Shown here piece after piece: positions 25,715 through 35,648 of a stretch of DNA of 64,000 nt. This DNA is from UBA4055 sp964648295. GTDB lineage: Bacteria; UBA4055. The notes under the pieces are model-generated. The model was given only the letters and a program-made list of their open reading frames with translations, was not told the DNA's origin and did no database searches. How positions within the stretch are numbered: position 1 is the stretch's first letter; each line of letters opens with the position of its first letter. A program made the translations under genes and the position numbers. The stretch lies in contig CAZYNH010000001.1 in the NCBI GenBank assembly GCA_964648295.1, positions 62,001 through 126,000 on the forward strand, given 5' to 3'.

Positions 25715-26515
25715 TTAGCGGTAAAATCTACTCCTGATCCTGAATATTTTCTCCAGCAGCTCATACAATTCCGGATGATTCGCCTTTAATTTTCCGGGAT
25801 TATTAAAGAAGTATTCGCTGACGACCGCAAAGAACTCGGTCCTGTCTGTAGCTCCGTAGGGATTGATATCCGATCTTCCTTTCATTATCATTTCTATATT
25901 CCGGCGCATGAGCTCAACCCACGGGACCATATATTGTTTCTGCAGGAAGAGTTCGGGTATTCCGTCCGTCGAGCCGTCCGCATTGTCTATCAGATGCACG
26001 AACTCGTGGATCCCCACATTTGAACCGTCCCATTCGTTGGAAAATCCCCAATGCAGGTCCGGCTTGGAGAGTATCATCTTGCCGTTTAAAAATCCGTCCC
26101 CGACCATCCCTGTAAAGCCGTGAGATCCGTCCGTGCCTGTCCGAAAATCCTCGTCAAAACTGCTCTCGTAAAGCAGCACCTCGTTCAGATTCAGATACTG
26201 CCATTCCGGGAACCTGAATATCGGAATAACGGCGCTGGCGGCAATTAGCAGCTCATCGTTCCTGTTCACTTTTGTCCCTACACCCGTAACTTTCACATTC
26301 GATAAAAATTCTTCGGCCTTGAACTCGAAAAATTTCTTCTCTTCCGGGTTCAGATCCTTATAGAACCTGACCTTTGAATTCAGCACCGACCTGTCTTTTG
26401 CCGTAAGCCTTTTATTTGGCGGCCTCCACCTGCCCGACCTTCCAAGATAACCGAAAAGCCAGATCAGAAAAAAGAAGAACAGAACCAGAAATATTATCGG
26501 GATCATATCTTGCAT
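25715..26515 (-). CDS. mtfA: MtfA-family zinc peptidase (M90)
   Basis: 266 residues, the length of E. coli MtfA. An N-terminal membrane helix (about 5-22) precedes a cytoplasmic or periplasm-facing gluzincin domain with the zinc motif HEFVHLID and a downstream acidic segment (TEFFAVVSEYFF) that supplies the third ligand. E. coli MtfA is a cytosolic aminopeptidase that binds the Mlc repressor; the N-terminal anchor here is a common variant. No Shine-Dalgarno site is obvious. Confidence 0.87.
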   Translation of the reverse strand: MQDMIPIIFLVLFFFFLIWLFGYLGRSGRWRPPNKRLTAKDRSVLNSKVRFYKDLNPEEKKFFEFKAEEFLSNVKVTGVGTKVNRNDELLIAASAVIPIFRFPEWQYLNLNEVLLYESSFDEDFRTGTDGSHGFTGMVGDGFLNGKMILSKPDLHWGFSNEWDGSNVGIHEFVHLIDNADGSTDGIPELFLQKQYMVPWVELMRRNIEMIMKGRSDINPYGATDRTEFFAVVSEYFFNNPGKLKANHPELYELLEKIFRIRSRFYR

Positions 26516-26591
26516 GAGATTAATTTATTGAATTTATATGCAAAACTCCACATTTAATATTATATTTCTTATAAGACAGAAGGAGGACATT

Positions 26592-27035
26592 ATGATATTT
26601 GACAAAATTGAGAATCTGCGCAAATATACAAGCCTGCACCCCCGTTTTACAAAAGCTGCCGACTTTATTGAAAATACCGACCTTTCGACGCTCGAGCCGG
26701 GAAGGCACATAATTGACGGCGAAGATATATATGTTTCTTCGGCTGAATATTTTACAAAGGAAGAGGGTTTTCTTGAAGGACATTCAAAGCATATCGACAT
26801 TCAGATCATAATAAAGGGATCCGAGAAGATCGGGTTCGCGCTATTGGCCGATCAGGTCCCGAAAGACCACTATAATGAGGCTCAGGACATAAGATTTTAT
26901 CACGGGAATTGCGAACACTTCACGCTTGTACCGGGAACTTTCGCGATATTTTTTCCACAGGACCTTCACAAGCCGGGTATGACCGACAGAAAACCTTCAG
27001 AAGTGAAGAAGGTGGTAATAAAGGTGCTGTGCTGA
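26592..27035 (+). CDS. YhcH/YjgK/YiaL-family protein
   Basis: 147 residues from ATG 26592, chosen because AGGAGG lies just upstream; an earlier in-frame ATG at 26538 would add 18 atypical residues. It is a cupin-like DUF386 protein with HSKHIDIQIIIKGSEKIG, FYHGNCEHFTLVPGTFAIFFPQ (positions of the metal histidines) and HKPGM. Members act in sugar (sialic acid or galactoside) metabolism as anomerases or metal-dependent enzymes; the substrate here is unknown. It stands alone before a strong terminator. Confidence 0.87.
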   Translation: MIFDKIENLRKYTSLHPRFTKAADFIENTDLSTLEPGRHIIDGEDIYVSSAEYFTKEEGFLEGHSKHIDIQIIIKGSEKIGFALLADQVPKDHYNEAQDIRFYHGNCEHFTLVPGTFAIFFPQDLHKPGMTDRKPSEVKKVVIKVLC

Positions 27036-27038
27036 AAT

Positions 27039-27069
27039 AAAAAAGCCGGCGCATAGGCCGGCTTTTTTT
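27039..27069. terminator. Strong bidirectional terminator
   Basis: The 12-bp stem AAAAAAGCCGGC (27039-27050) pairs with GCCGGCTTTTTT (27057-27068), loop GCATAG. It serves the YhcH-family gene and the convergent C25 peptidase gene. Confidence 0.9.
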
Positions 27070-27082
27070 GCGTTTAGCTTTG

Positions 27083-30000
27083 TCAGTTTTTCGCTACAAC
27101 ATACCAGAATTTTTTCGCTGCTGAATATGGTGTTGTGTATGAGTTTGTACTTACATTCGCTACTACTGTAAATGTCCCGTAAGGATCGTCGGATGAGTAA
27201 ACATCGTAACTGGTCGCGCCGGATACAGCAGCCCAGGTTATCGTCAGGTCGCTGCCCGAAATGCCCGTAGCCACATTCGACGGCGCACCTGGGGCTGTCT
27301 GAGTGCCAGTTATAGAGACATTGTCCATGTATATATTGTTCCCGTAAGCGCTGCATCCCATGAAGCCGATATAAACGCTCTGGCCGTCAAATGCGCTCAG
27401 ATCTACGCTTTTAGCAGACCACCCGTTCGTAGTAGAGTATCGCTTATAACCCTTGACTTTAGTCCAGTCAGTGCCGTTAGCCGACACATAAACTTCAAGG
27501 CTGTCGTTCGCAGTAGAGTAACCGGTGTCAACATACATCTGGAATGTCAGCGTTACATTTGAATTGCCCGCAAAAGATATCTGCGGCGTAGCAAGTCTTG
27601 TTTTGCTTCCGGCCGACGCATTGTAGGAATTGAATTTTGACATCGCCGAACCGTCCTGAGGCGAACAGGTCGGATAAGTTCCGCTCGTCACTCTTGTCCA
27701 ATCTCCCGCCGTGCCGCTCACATCAACTATGCTCCATCCTGTTGGAGCGTAGGTCGCGTTCTCGAAACTTTCAGCGAAAGGAAGTCCGGGGCCCATTCCG
27801 CTCCCGCTTACCGCTATGTAGTTCGTAGGATGAGAAGGATCGGATGAGCTTATCGTTATGTTCCCGTTGTAACTCCCTATCACGACCGGCGCGAAGGTCA
27901 GATCAAAGGTCTTGCTGCTGTTCGGAGATACTGTGTAGCTCAGAACATTCTTCGCTTGTTCTTTCGCTGATGCAGCTACGCTGTAACCGTCTATCGTAGT
28001 TATATTGCCCATCAGATACTGGCTCGAGTGGCTGTTCGTTATCGTGAACTGTTTTACGCTCGTATTTCCTGTTGATACGCTCCCGTAATTCAGTGAACTC
28101 TGATTCACCGCGAATACTCCGCCGGTCTCGCCGTAAGCCACATTGAAGGTCACCGGTATGACTTTTGACGGCTCATCGGGATCGTTCGAACTTACCGTAA
28201 TATCAGCGCTGTATGTTCCGACTTCAAGCCCTTCCGCATTGCAGGTAGCTGTTATGGTATCGCTCAACTTCCCAGATAAAACCGTTCCGGATGTTTTATC
28301 AAGAGTCAGCCACTCAGGGGTTGCCTGGAACTGGATCGCGAAATTGTTCTTCAGGTAAGCCGTATTATAATTTACAAGGCTACCCACACTTCCGGTAGCG
28401 TTCTCAATACCCACGGTGCAGCTCGTTTTACTGCCGTTCATCGTGTTGTACTGGAATACTATCTTCCCGTTCTGATAGAGAATTATCTGGAATGTGTTCA
28501 TAGTAGTGCTTGAATAGTTCTCTATGTTAACATAGCTGACTATGAACCTGCTGTTCGCCGCGTCGCGGTAATAGTAGATCGCGCCTGATGGCGATGATGA
28601 CGGATCAAGATCGTCCCAGTACGGCGCTATCAAGTTGTTCGGGTCTGCAGTGCTCGGGATCGTCACATTCGTGAAAGTTGTGGCAGAGGATGTGAATGAT
28701 ATCCAGCCGTTCGAGCAGACATTGACGGAACTGAATGTGTCGCCGTAGAAATTGAAGTCGAATCCGAGAGATACACCCGTTATGGTCTGATCAATCCCCG
28801 TGAAACCCATGTTCGTGCCTACTCCGGTTATATCTACCCAGCTGTAAACGGGGCCGCCTGTCTCGTCTGAATCTTTCCACTTATAGCCGAAAGAGTCTTC
28901 GCCCGATGCCTTCAGGTCCTTTGTATCAGTATAGTTCACGCTAAGGCTGTAGTTCAGCGTTCCCAGACCGCTGTTGATTATGTCGAATGTTTTATTCGTC
29001 GAACTTTCAGGCGCTGTAGTGGCATTTAAGGAAGCAACGCTAAGTCCGATGTTTGGTACGATACCCGTGCCTGTAACCGCTATGTTCTGCGTTGAATGGC
29101 CGGTATCCGTTGATGTCACCACTACATTGCCGCTGTAGGTCTGGCCGGCTGTAGGGGCAAAAGTTAAATTGAATGTTTTGGAGCTCTGCGGCGCTACCGC
29201 ATAGCTAAGCGTGTTCTTTGCATCTTTCGTATACTCTTTTGACGCCTGAGCTACGCTGTAACCGGCCGGTGTGGTTATGTCGCCAGTCAGATACTCGCTG
29301 CCGTGAGAGTTTGTGATAATGAACTGCTGAACGCTCGTTGAACCTGCGTCAACATTCCCGTAGCTCAAGGATGACTGGTTAATTGAGAAGGTTCCGCCTA
29401 TGTCTCCGGTGCAGAATGCCTGACCGTAATAAGGCTTGCTGAACCTCGCAGTTACTACTATATCGCCTGTATCGCCCGGGCTGAAAGGTGTGATAGTTAT
29501 GGTGGCTACGCCAGAAGCATTTGCTTCGGCTGCGCCATGAAGAACTCCACCCTTGCTGATCGCTACATAAGCGTAAGGTTCTGTTGTCACGGAATAAGAA
29601 GTCGAGCCGGGAATTATCGGATCATAAGACGCCGTAATAGTCTGAGGATGTCCCATCACGAGCATAAGCGAAGGATCTCCAAAAAGATGGTATGCCGACC
29701 AATACCATCCGACCCTTGTTCCGCCGTAAGTTTCCACCGCAAGAAGCGCCACATGCCTTACGCTTCCCTGAGTAGGATGATTGCTCATCATCATGTGGTC
29801 CACCGAACCTTTGTTGGAAGGTGTGAACGGAGGCGGACTTGCGGGATTCGTGTAACCCGAATTAACCAGTCCTGTTCCGCCTGATCCAATACCGAACGCG
29901 AGGTCCTCGTCCCAGTAAGTTGACATTGAAGCTCCGATGTAACCTATACCGCCTTTATTCGCCGCATTCAGCCATGATTCGCCAAAACATTCAGCTGTTC

Positions 30001-31525
30001 CAAAAGAACCGGTCAGGCAGCAGTTGCCGATAACAAGAGGATATTTACCTATATTGGTAAGCCCTTCAACATTCGATATAGTAAAGGACGGGTCCGCGAA
30101 AACAGTTTCAGCTCCATGAGCAGTATAATTATACCACGCCAGTCCTGTGGAAACATTGTTCACTATATTCGTTGCCTGGCCGGATGCTCCGTTATAGTAG
30201 CCGATACCTGTCATTCCATTCGTGCCGCCTGTGAACGGATTTGTGTATGTGTCATTGAAAAAATAGTTCATCTGATAGCTGATATGAGGATTGCCGTGAG
30301 AAGCCTGATATGTTGCGTCGGCACCGGCTACACCCATTCCCTTTGTCAGATATGTAAAATCCTGTCCGGGATTGAGGTTTGTGTCGAACTGCTCTTTTTC
30401 ATACCAGATAGTTTTATCCACCTGGGCTGCAAGTTCTGCTGTCGATCTTACAGAAAATCTTCCTATGTACATCGAAGGTATCCTGTTGCCTGTACCGACC
30501 GCGCCGATTACACTATAGAGCAGGTCGGATCTTGTGACGGAACCGCCCGATCCGATGGCAGGATTAACCTCGGATAGAACCCCGTATGTCCCGTCATGGT
30601 CGCCGACTATCAGCACAAAGCTTGGTTTAGGATCAAGGGTATTATACTGATCCTCAATCCATGTATCTATTGTTGATATCGTAGTCGATGCGGCAACATA
30701 ATTGGTAATAATATTGAATCCCTTAGACTTTTTCCATTCGATGAACCTGTTTAGGTCAGCATTTTCGTTCAGGTTGTTATTCGCCACGATCAGATAAGTT
30801 ACCGGAAAATTGAGAAGCCCCTCTTTAATATCTGCTTTCGGAGGAACATAATTGACAAGGCTTTTCAGCGCATCTTCAAAGAAAGGCGAGTACTCGTCTT
30901 TTCTTTTCTCTTCAGCAGAAGGATGGGCATGTGTGAAATTCACTCTCACCATAATGTTGTTGTAGACCTCGAGCGTTCCTGCTTCCGCATTATAACTGAA
31001 TGGTAATACTTCGAGCCTGCCGATCCCGACCCCCCTCATTGTTCCGCTTTTTTCGGCAGATACTGACGGTTTCCCTGCCAGTTTGGAGGATCTATAAGCT
31101 GTTTCATTATATACGAATATCCTTTCTTCGGGTTTTGAACTTTTAGAATAGCTCGGCTGAGCCGGATAAACCGGGTATTTTATTCCCAGATCGGACAGTT
31201 TGTAAGCTTTTGTTTCGTAACCTATAACTTCGATCTGCGGCTCAGCGCCATACGGCATAGCTATCAGTTCGTGGAAACGCGGCAGTTCGGGAGATCCGGT
31301 GTCATAAGTATGATAGCCGTTCTCTATCTTCAGCCTGGTAAATGTACCTTTTTCGGTTTTGACTTCTTCAAAACCGATCTTATCGACATTAAATTCCATT
31401 TCGAGAACATTTATGCTGTTCTCTCTAATTGAATATCCCGACGGTCTGGAATCATCCAGAACAGCGATCCCGGCACCTGAAAGCATAAAAGCCAGAATCA
31501 GGATCAACGCATTCAATTTTCTCAT
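27083..31525 (-). CDS. Secreted gingipain-like C25 cysteine peptidase (1480 aa)
   Basis: A very large exported protease. In order: signal peptide (1-20), C25 propeptide-like region (about 25-215), peptidase C25 domain (about 240-640) with catalytic H470 in YTAHGAE and C503 in GNCCLTGSF, Ig-like/ASH repeats (two copies starting FSINQSSLSYG and FAVNQSSLNYG, with a related segment between), a cleaved-adhesin/MAM-like beta-sandwich (about 1270-1400), and a C-terminal FN3-like domain ending KKFWYVVAKN. The last domain is shared with the two proteases upstream and may be a surface sorting or anchoring domain. The role is extracellular protein digestion. GGAGGAG precedes the ATG. It has its own promoter. 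Confidence 0.92.
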   Translation of the reverse strand: MRKLNALILILAFMLSGAGIAVLDDSRPSGYSIRENSINVLEMEFNVDKIGFEEVKTEKGTFTRLKIENGYHTYDTGSPELPRFHELIAMPYGAEPQIEVIGYETKAYKLSDLGIKYPVYPAQPSYSKSSKPEERIFVYNETAYRSSKLAGKPSVSAEKSGTMRGVGIGRLEVLPFSYNAEAGTLEVYNNIMVRVNFTHAHPSAEEKRKDEYSPFFEDALKSLVNYVPPKADIKEGLLNFPVTYLIVANNNLNENADLNRFIEWKKSKGFNIITNYVAASTTISTIDTWIEDQYNTLDPKPSFVLIVGDHDGTYGVLSEVNPAIGSGGSVTRSDLLYSVIGAVGTGNRIPSMYIGRFSVRSTAELAAQVDKTIWYEKEQFDTNLNPGQDFTYLTKGMGVAGADATYQASHGNPHISYQMNYFFNDTYTNPFTGGTNGMTGIGYYNGASGQATNIVNNVSTGLAWYNYTAHGAETVFADPSFTISNVEGLTNIGKYPLVIGNCCLTGSFGTAECFGESWLNAANKGGIGYIGASMSTYWDEDLAFGIGSGGTGLVNSGYTNPASPPPFTPSNKGSVDHMMMSNHPTQGSVRHVALLAVETYGGTRVGWYWSAYHLFGDPSLMLVMGHPQTITASYDPIIPGSTSYSVTTEPYAYVAISKGGVLHGAAEANASGVATITITPFSPGDTGDIVVTARFSKPYYGQAFCTGDIGGTFSINQSSLSYGNVDAGSTSVQQFIITNSHGSEYLTGDITTPAGYSVAQASKEYTKDAKNTLSYAVAPQSSKTFNLTFAPTAGQTYSGNVVVTSTDTGHSTQNIAVTGTGIVPNIGLSVASLNATTAPESSTNKTFDIINSGLGTLNYSLSVNYTDTKDLKASGEDSFGYKWKDSDETGGPVYSWVDITGVGTNMGFTGIDQTITGVSLGFDFNFYGDTFSSVNVCSNGWISFTSSATTFTNVTIPSTADPNNLIAPYWDDLDPSSSPSGAIYYYRDAANSRFIVSYVNIENYSSTTMNTFQIILYQNGKIVFQYNTMNGSKTSCTVGIENATGSVGSLVNYNTAYLKNNFAIQFQATPEWLTLDKTSGTVLSGKLSDTITATCNAEGLEVGTYSADITVSSNDPDEPSKVIPVTFNVAYGETGGVFAVNQSSLNYGSVSTGNTSVKQFTITNSHSSQYLMGNITTIDGYSVAASAKEQAKNVLSYTVSPNSSKTFDLTFAPVVIGSYNGNITISSSDPSHPTNYIAVSGSGMGPGLPFAESFENATYAPTGWSIVDVSGTAGDWTRVTSGTYPTCSPQDGSAMSKFNSYNASAGSKTRLATPQISFAGNSNVTLTFQMYVDTGYSTANDSLEVYVSANGTDWTKVKGYKRYSTTNGWSAKSVDLSAFDGQSVYIGFMGCSAYGNNIYMDNVSITGTQTAPGAPSNVATGISGSDLTITWAAVSGATSYDVYSSDDPYGTFTVVANVSTNSYTTPYSAAKKFWYVVAKN

Positions 31526-31605
31526 TTCTCCTCCGCATTCTGTTAATTGTATTTATTTCAACCGCTTTAATAAGCACATACACTTGAAAGGTTTTAACTA
31601 AAACG

Positions 31606-31634
31606 AAAATAATACTTTATTGCCTTTATGTCAA
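31606..31634 (-). promoter_or_regulatory. Promoter of the 1480-residue C25 peptidase
   Basis: Perfect TTGACA (31634-31629), 17-base spacer, TATTTT (31611-31606). The spacer holds the word AAAGGCAAT, which is also in the spacer of the other C25 promoter. The leader is about 74 bases. Confidence 0.7.
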
Positions 31635-31659
31635 CAGATTTTAAGAAAAAATATCTGTA

Positions 31660-31693
31660 AAAAAAAAGCCGGCATCAGGTCCGGCTTTTTTTT
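31660..31693. terminator. Terminator after the S8 peptidase gene
   Basis: Long A/T-flanked hairpin: AAAAAAAAGCCGG pairs with CCGGCTTTTTTTT around the loop CATCAGGT. It separates the S8-C25 transcript from the promoter of the next C25 gene. Confidence 0.88.
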
Positions 31694-31708
31694 TCTTAAA
31701 ATATTATA

Positions 31709-34700
31709 TTATTTCGTCGCATTTCTACTTACTACATACCAGAACTTTTTAGCTTCTGAATATGGTGCGGAATACTGATTTGTTGATACATTGGTCACGA
31801 ATGTGAACGTACCATAAGGATCGTCCGACGCATAAACATCGTAGCTGGTGGCATCAGCTGCCGCGTCCCAGTCTATCACAAGGTCCGTCCCGACCACGCT
31901 AGTAACGATATTCGACGGAACGCCGGGGATCACAGTCGGCTGATTGACCACGAACTGAACCGGGAGAACTTTACTTGGCTCGTCAGGATCGTTGGATGCT
32001 ACAGTAATGTTCGCATTATAAGTCCCCGCTGAGAGTCCCGCAGCGCTGCAGATCAGGTTGATCGTATTGCTTCCTGATGCCGCTACGGTCCCTGTCAGTG
32101 CGCTGCTGATAGTAAGCCATGTGTAAACCGGTCCTGAAGCAGGTCCGTAAACCATAATGTTATCTATCGCCCATGAGTCCGCGCTGTTCTTTCTGACAGC
32201 TCCGGTAAACTTAATCTGCATGTTGTCAGATACTACCGGCAAAGATAAGGTCTGGCTTGCACTGGTGCTTGAAGATGCGGTATATACCTGCGTCCATGCT
32301 GTTCCGTTATAGTATTCAACGGTCGCAGTACTTAATCCCGCAGTAGTGAAGACCTGGTCAAATGAAAGAGTAAGAGAGGTACATGCAGTACCGTCAAATG
32401 AGGTCGATGTCAGTATGCCTGTAAGGTTTGAAGAAGTTTCGTTAGAAACCACTGCCCGGCCTCCCGCCGCAGTCCATGTCGCGGTTCCGCTGTTGATATA
32501 TCCTCCCAGCCCTGCAGTAAAATCGTTGGAATGAACGGTAATATCTGCTTTTCCTGTCACATACTCTTTCGTGATATTATAGTTCAGGTCAGTTCCGCCC
32601 GTGTTGCTGATATTGAACGAATCCGTATCGGTTCCCTCTATATCTGCCGAAGTACTTACTGAAGATTTCGAAAGTGCGATATTCGGAGCGGGTATCGTTA
32701 AACTCCATGTTGATGAATAGCTTCCTGTCCCGTATGAGTTCTCAGCTGACACTTTCCAATAGTATGTTCCGTATCCCAGATCATCTGACGGGGTATATGT
32801 GCTGACTGTCGGAGACTGGTTTATCTCAGGAGAACTAAAGTCCGAATTGTTGTCAACAAGAATTGTGTATGATTCAGCTCCGCTTACATCGTTCCAGTCG
32901 AATGCGGGCGTGAAATCTGTTACAGTGCTTCCGTTAGCCGGGCTGACAAGTGCCGGAGCTGATGGCGGGCTCCCGAGTGAAACAGACCAAGATCCTGAGT
33001 AAGTACTCGATCCGTAGCTGTTCGTAGCAAGAACTTTCCAATAGTATGTTCCGATGGTAAGGTTGGCGGCAGGCGTGTAAGTGCTTACGGTAGGTGAATT
33101 CGTAATCTCAGGCGAACTGAAATCTGAATTGTTATCTACTAGGATCGTATAGGATATTGCTCCCGTCACATCATTCCAGTCAAATGTCGGTGTAAGATCG
33201 GATGTATAGCTTCCGTTGGCAGGTGTAGCGAGCACTGGAACAGAAGGCGCTGACCCTATTGTATAACTCCATGCAGCTGAATATGGTCCGGCACCTGTCA
33301 CATTTGTTCCTCTCACTTTCCAGTAATATGTTCCCAAAGCGAGAGTTGTTGCTGTATAATCGCTTGTGGCTGATGTTGTGCTTATCGTCGGTGAACTGAA
33401 ATCAGAATTATTGTCTATCAGTATCTCATATCCCGTAGCGTCAGTAGCGTCGGACCAGTCGAACGAAGGAGTTGTGTCTGTCGTTCCGCTTGCGTTCGCC
33501 GGTGAGATAAGCGTCGGCGTTCCGGGCAGAGGCGGAGGCGCTGTAACAACAACCGTCCATGCGGCAGTATAAGCGCTTGACCCTGTTACATTTACCGAAC
33601 GGACTTTCCAGTAATATGTCTTGGCTGCTAGATCGATAGGCACTGTATAAGTACTTGTTGCTACAGTGGCGTTTATGTCCGGCGAACTGAAATTCGACTT
33701 GTCATCGCCGAGGATCTCGTAGCTCGTTGCATTTGCGGCATCGTTCCAGTCGAAGGTCGGTGTAAGATCCTGAACAGTGCTTCCGTTCGAAGGAGATACA
33801 AGCACAGGAACATCCGGAATAGGCGGAGGCGCGGTCAATGTTACCGTCCAAGCCGCAGAGTAAGCGCTTGATCCGCTGCTGTTCGTGGCTAGGACTTTCC
33901 AGTAATATGTTCCTGCCGCAAGATTAGCTCCCGGTGTATAAGTACTTGATGTGGGTGATGTGTTTACTTCGGGCGATGCAAAAGTCGAGTTGTTATCTAC
34001 GAGTATCGTATATGAAGTAGCGTCTGTCACATCGTTCCAGTCGAAAGTCGGTGTAAGGTCCTGAACGGTACTTCCGTTTGTAGGCGATACGAGTACAGGA
34101 ACTCCCGGTGGTGTTCCGCCCGTACCCAATGCCGCTCCGATATTTATTAGGCCGTAGCCACTGTATTTGTCCCATCCTGCGACAGATTCCACATTGACTA
34201 TATCTGTGCATGTATTTTTCATCAGAGATATAATCTGAGCAGGAGTGTATGAAGGATACCTCGATTTTATAAGTGCGGCAAACCCAGCAGCATAGGGGCA
34301 AGCGCTCGAAGTGCCGTTGAAATATGTATAGTAGTTTCCGCTCTGATAACCTGCGGTCCCCGTAATGTCCGTTGTAGGCAATATACATGGTGCCAGAAAG
34401 TCAACAGCATTAGCTGCGTCTTTTGTGGCGACGCCGTAATTCGAACCCCACCATATTTCGTTATCAATTGTAACACCGTTCGGATCGGTATAGTTCCCTG
34501 AATTTACTTCTGTTGTTTTACTACTGCTTCTTTTCCTTCCGCTGCTGTTTGAAGCCGCGCCAACACCAACAACATTTGCATGATTCGACGGGTAATATAT
34601 ATTCGTTGCGTTGTTATTGGCGGTCGCGGCCAAAAGAACGACCCCCAGGTTATAGGCATATACCATTGCTGCATCACAGGCAGTATCATATCCGGGTGAT

Positions 34701-35605
34701 ACATTTGCTCCCAGGCTCATGCTTAGAACATGGGCTCCATTGTCGGCTCCCCATTTGACAGCGTTTGTTATCGCAGTAAAAGTCATACTGCCCGCGCTGT
34801 TAGCTATTTTCAGAGGCATTATTTTACAGTTTCCGGCAACACCGGCTACGCCCTTTCCGTTGTTCACGATGCCCGCGGCTACTCCCGCGCAACAGGTGCC
34901 GTGTCCGGCCGCGGAACTGTTATCCATAGGATTAGTGTCATTGTCTCCGAAGTCATAGCCCGCTACATCGTTTATATCCTCATGTGCAGTATCAACTCCA
35001 CTGTCGATAATACCGATAATCACTGATGAGCTTCCGTATCCCTGAGATCCGTCCCATCCGAGCTGTGCCCTTGCGTCAAACCCCACTGTCCCGACGGGCA
35101 ACCCTGTATGGTTATATGTATCACCTGACTTCCATGCCAGCATCTGAGCTGTATTGTTATGCCCCCACTGACTGGCGTACATAGGATCGCTCGGAGCCGC
35201 CGTTGTGTATATGAGATACTCCGGGCATGCGAATTCGATGTTGGGGTCCTTTTTATAATCCTCCACTGCGCTCACGACATCGGTGGCTTCAGGAATGTCT
35301 ATGATCAGCCATCTGTCGAGTCCGAGTGCTTTTTCAGACTCTTTATCCTTCGACTCCATAAAGGGATTCTTGACTCCGGTAGCCGAATGCTTCATGTTCA
35401 ATTCATCAAGGGTTTTGAACCCTGTAAGCGAATATGATTTCGAAGAATTATCTATCTTCAGCATACCTGAACTCTGCGCAGTTTCAGTAAGCTGGATTTT
35501 TACCTTACCCTGCATAAACAACGGTTTTTCTCTATTATCAATCCTCGGAGCATCGGCGAAGATCATTGCCGTCAACACAAGTACCGCTACTACAATATGC
35601 CTCAT
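31709..35605 (-). CDS. Secreted subtilisin-like S8 peptidase with five repeats
   Basis: 1298 residues from ATG 35605, preferred over 35620 because AGGAGA then sits 9 bases upstream. Signal peptide (1-17); inhibitor-like prodomain; S8 catalytic domain with D201 (GIIDSGVD), H235 (GHGTCCAG) and S433 (NGTSSACPYAAG). Then come five tandem FN3/Ig-like repeats, each with a TPxFDWND core, a MAM-like beta-sandwich and the C-terminal FN3-like domain shared with the C25 proteins. An extracellular protease. It lies 43 bases downstream of the C25 gene at 35649, in one operon. Confidence 0.93.
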   Translation of the reverse strand: MRHIVVAVLVLTAMIFADAPRIDNREKPLFMQGKVKIQLTETAQSSGMLKIDNSSKSYSLTGFKTLDELNMKHSATGVKNPFMESKDKESEKALGLDRWLIIDIPEATDVVSAVEDYKKDPNIEFACPEYLIYTTAAPSDPMYASQWGHNNTAQMLAWKSGDTYNHTGLPVGTVGFDARAQLGWDGSQGYGSSSVIIGIIDSGVDTAHEDINDVAGYDFGDNDTNPMDNSSAAGHGTCCAGVAAGIVNNGKGVAGVAGNCKIMPLKIANSAGSMTFTAITNAVKWGADNGAHVLSMSLGANVSPGYDTACDAAMVYAYNLGVVLLAATANNNATNIYYPSNHANVVGVGAASNSSGRKRSSSKTTEVNSGNYTDPNGVTIDNEIWWGSNYGVATKDAANAVDFLAPCILPTTDITGTAGYQSGNYYTYFNGTSSACPYAAGFAALIKSRYPSYTPAQIISLMKNTCTDIVNVESVAGWDKYSGYGLINIGAALGTGGTPPGVPVLVSPTNGSTVQDLTPTFDWNDVTDATSYTILVDNNSTFASPEVNTSPTSSTYTPGANLAAGTYYWKVLATNSSGSSAYSAAWTVTLTAPPPIPDVPVLVSPSNGSTVQDLTPTFDWNDAANATSYEILGDDKSNFSSPDINATVATSTYTVPIDLAAKTYYWKVRSVNVTGSSAYTAAWTVVVTAPPPLPGTPTLISPANASGTTDTTPSFDWSDATDATGYEILIDNNSDFSSPTISTTSATSDYTATTLALGTYYWKVRGTNVTGAGPYSAAWSYTIGSAPSVPVLATPANGSYTSDLTPTFDWNDVTGAISYTILVDNNSDFSSPEITNSPTVSTYTPAANLTIGTYYWKVLATNSYGSSTYSGSWSVSLGSPPSAPALVSPANGSTVTDFTPAFDWNDVSGAESYTILVDNNSDFSSPEINQSPTVSTYTPSDDLGYGTYYWKVSAENSYGTGSYSSTWSLTIPAPNIALSKSSVSTSADIEGTDTDSFNISNTGGTDLNYNITKEYVTGKADITVHSNDFTAGLGGYINSGTATWTAAGGRAVVSNETSSNLTGILTSTSFDGTACTSLTLSFDQVFTTAGLSTATVEYYNGTAWTQVYTASSSTSASQTLSLPVVSDNMQIKFTGAVRKNSADSWAIDNIMVYGPASGPVYTWLTISSALTGTVAASGSNTINLICSAAGLSAGTYNANITVASNDPDEPSKVLPVQFVVNQPTVIPGVPSNIVTSVVGTDLVIDWDAAADATSYDVYASDDPYGTFTFVTNVSTNQYSAPYSEAKKFWYVVSRNATK
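31711..31920. repeat. 210-bp near-identical repeat, copy 1
   Basis: It encodes the C-terminal domain of the S8 peptidase. It matches 35651-35860 at 209 of 210 positions (C/T difference at 31718/35658). Identity ends abruptly at both sides of the domain, which implies a recent duplication or gene conversion. Confidence 0.95.
32690..34115 (-). repeat. Five tandem protein repeats within the S8 peptidase
   Basis: Five consecutive segments of about 90-95 residues share PxLxSPxNGSTV, TPTFDWND, SYTILVDNNSxFSSPEI and GTYYWKV motifs. They predict Ig/FN3-like beta-sandwiches on a stalk. Copies are diverged at DNA level, unlike the C-terminal domain. Confidence 0.9.
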
Positions 35606-35648
35606 TTTCCATCTCCTCATAGATGCATTTTATTTTATAAACATGTCG

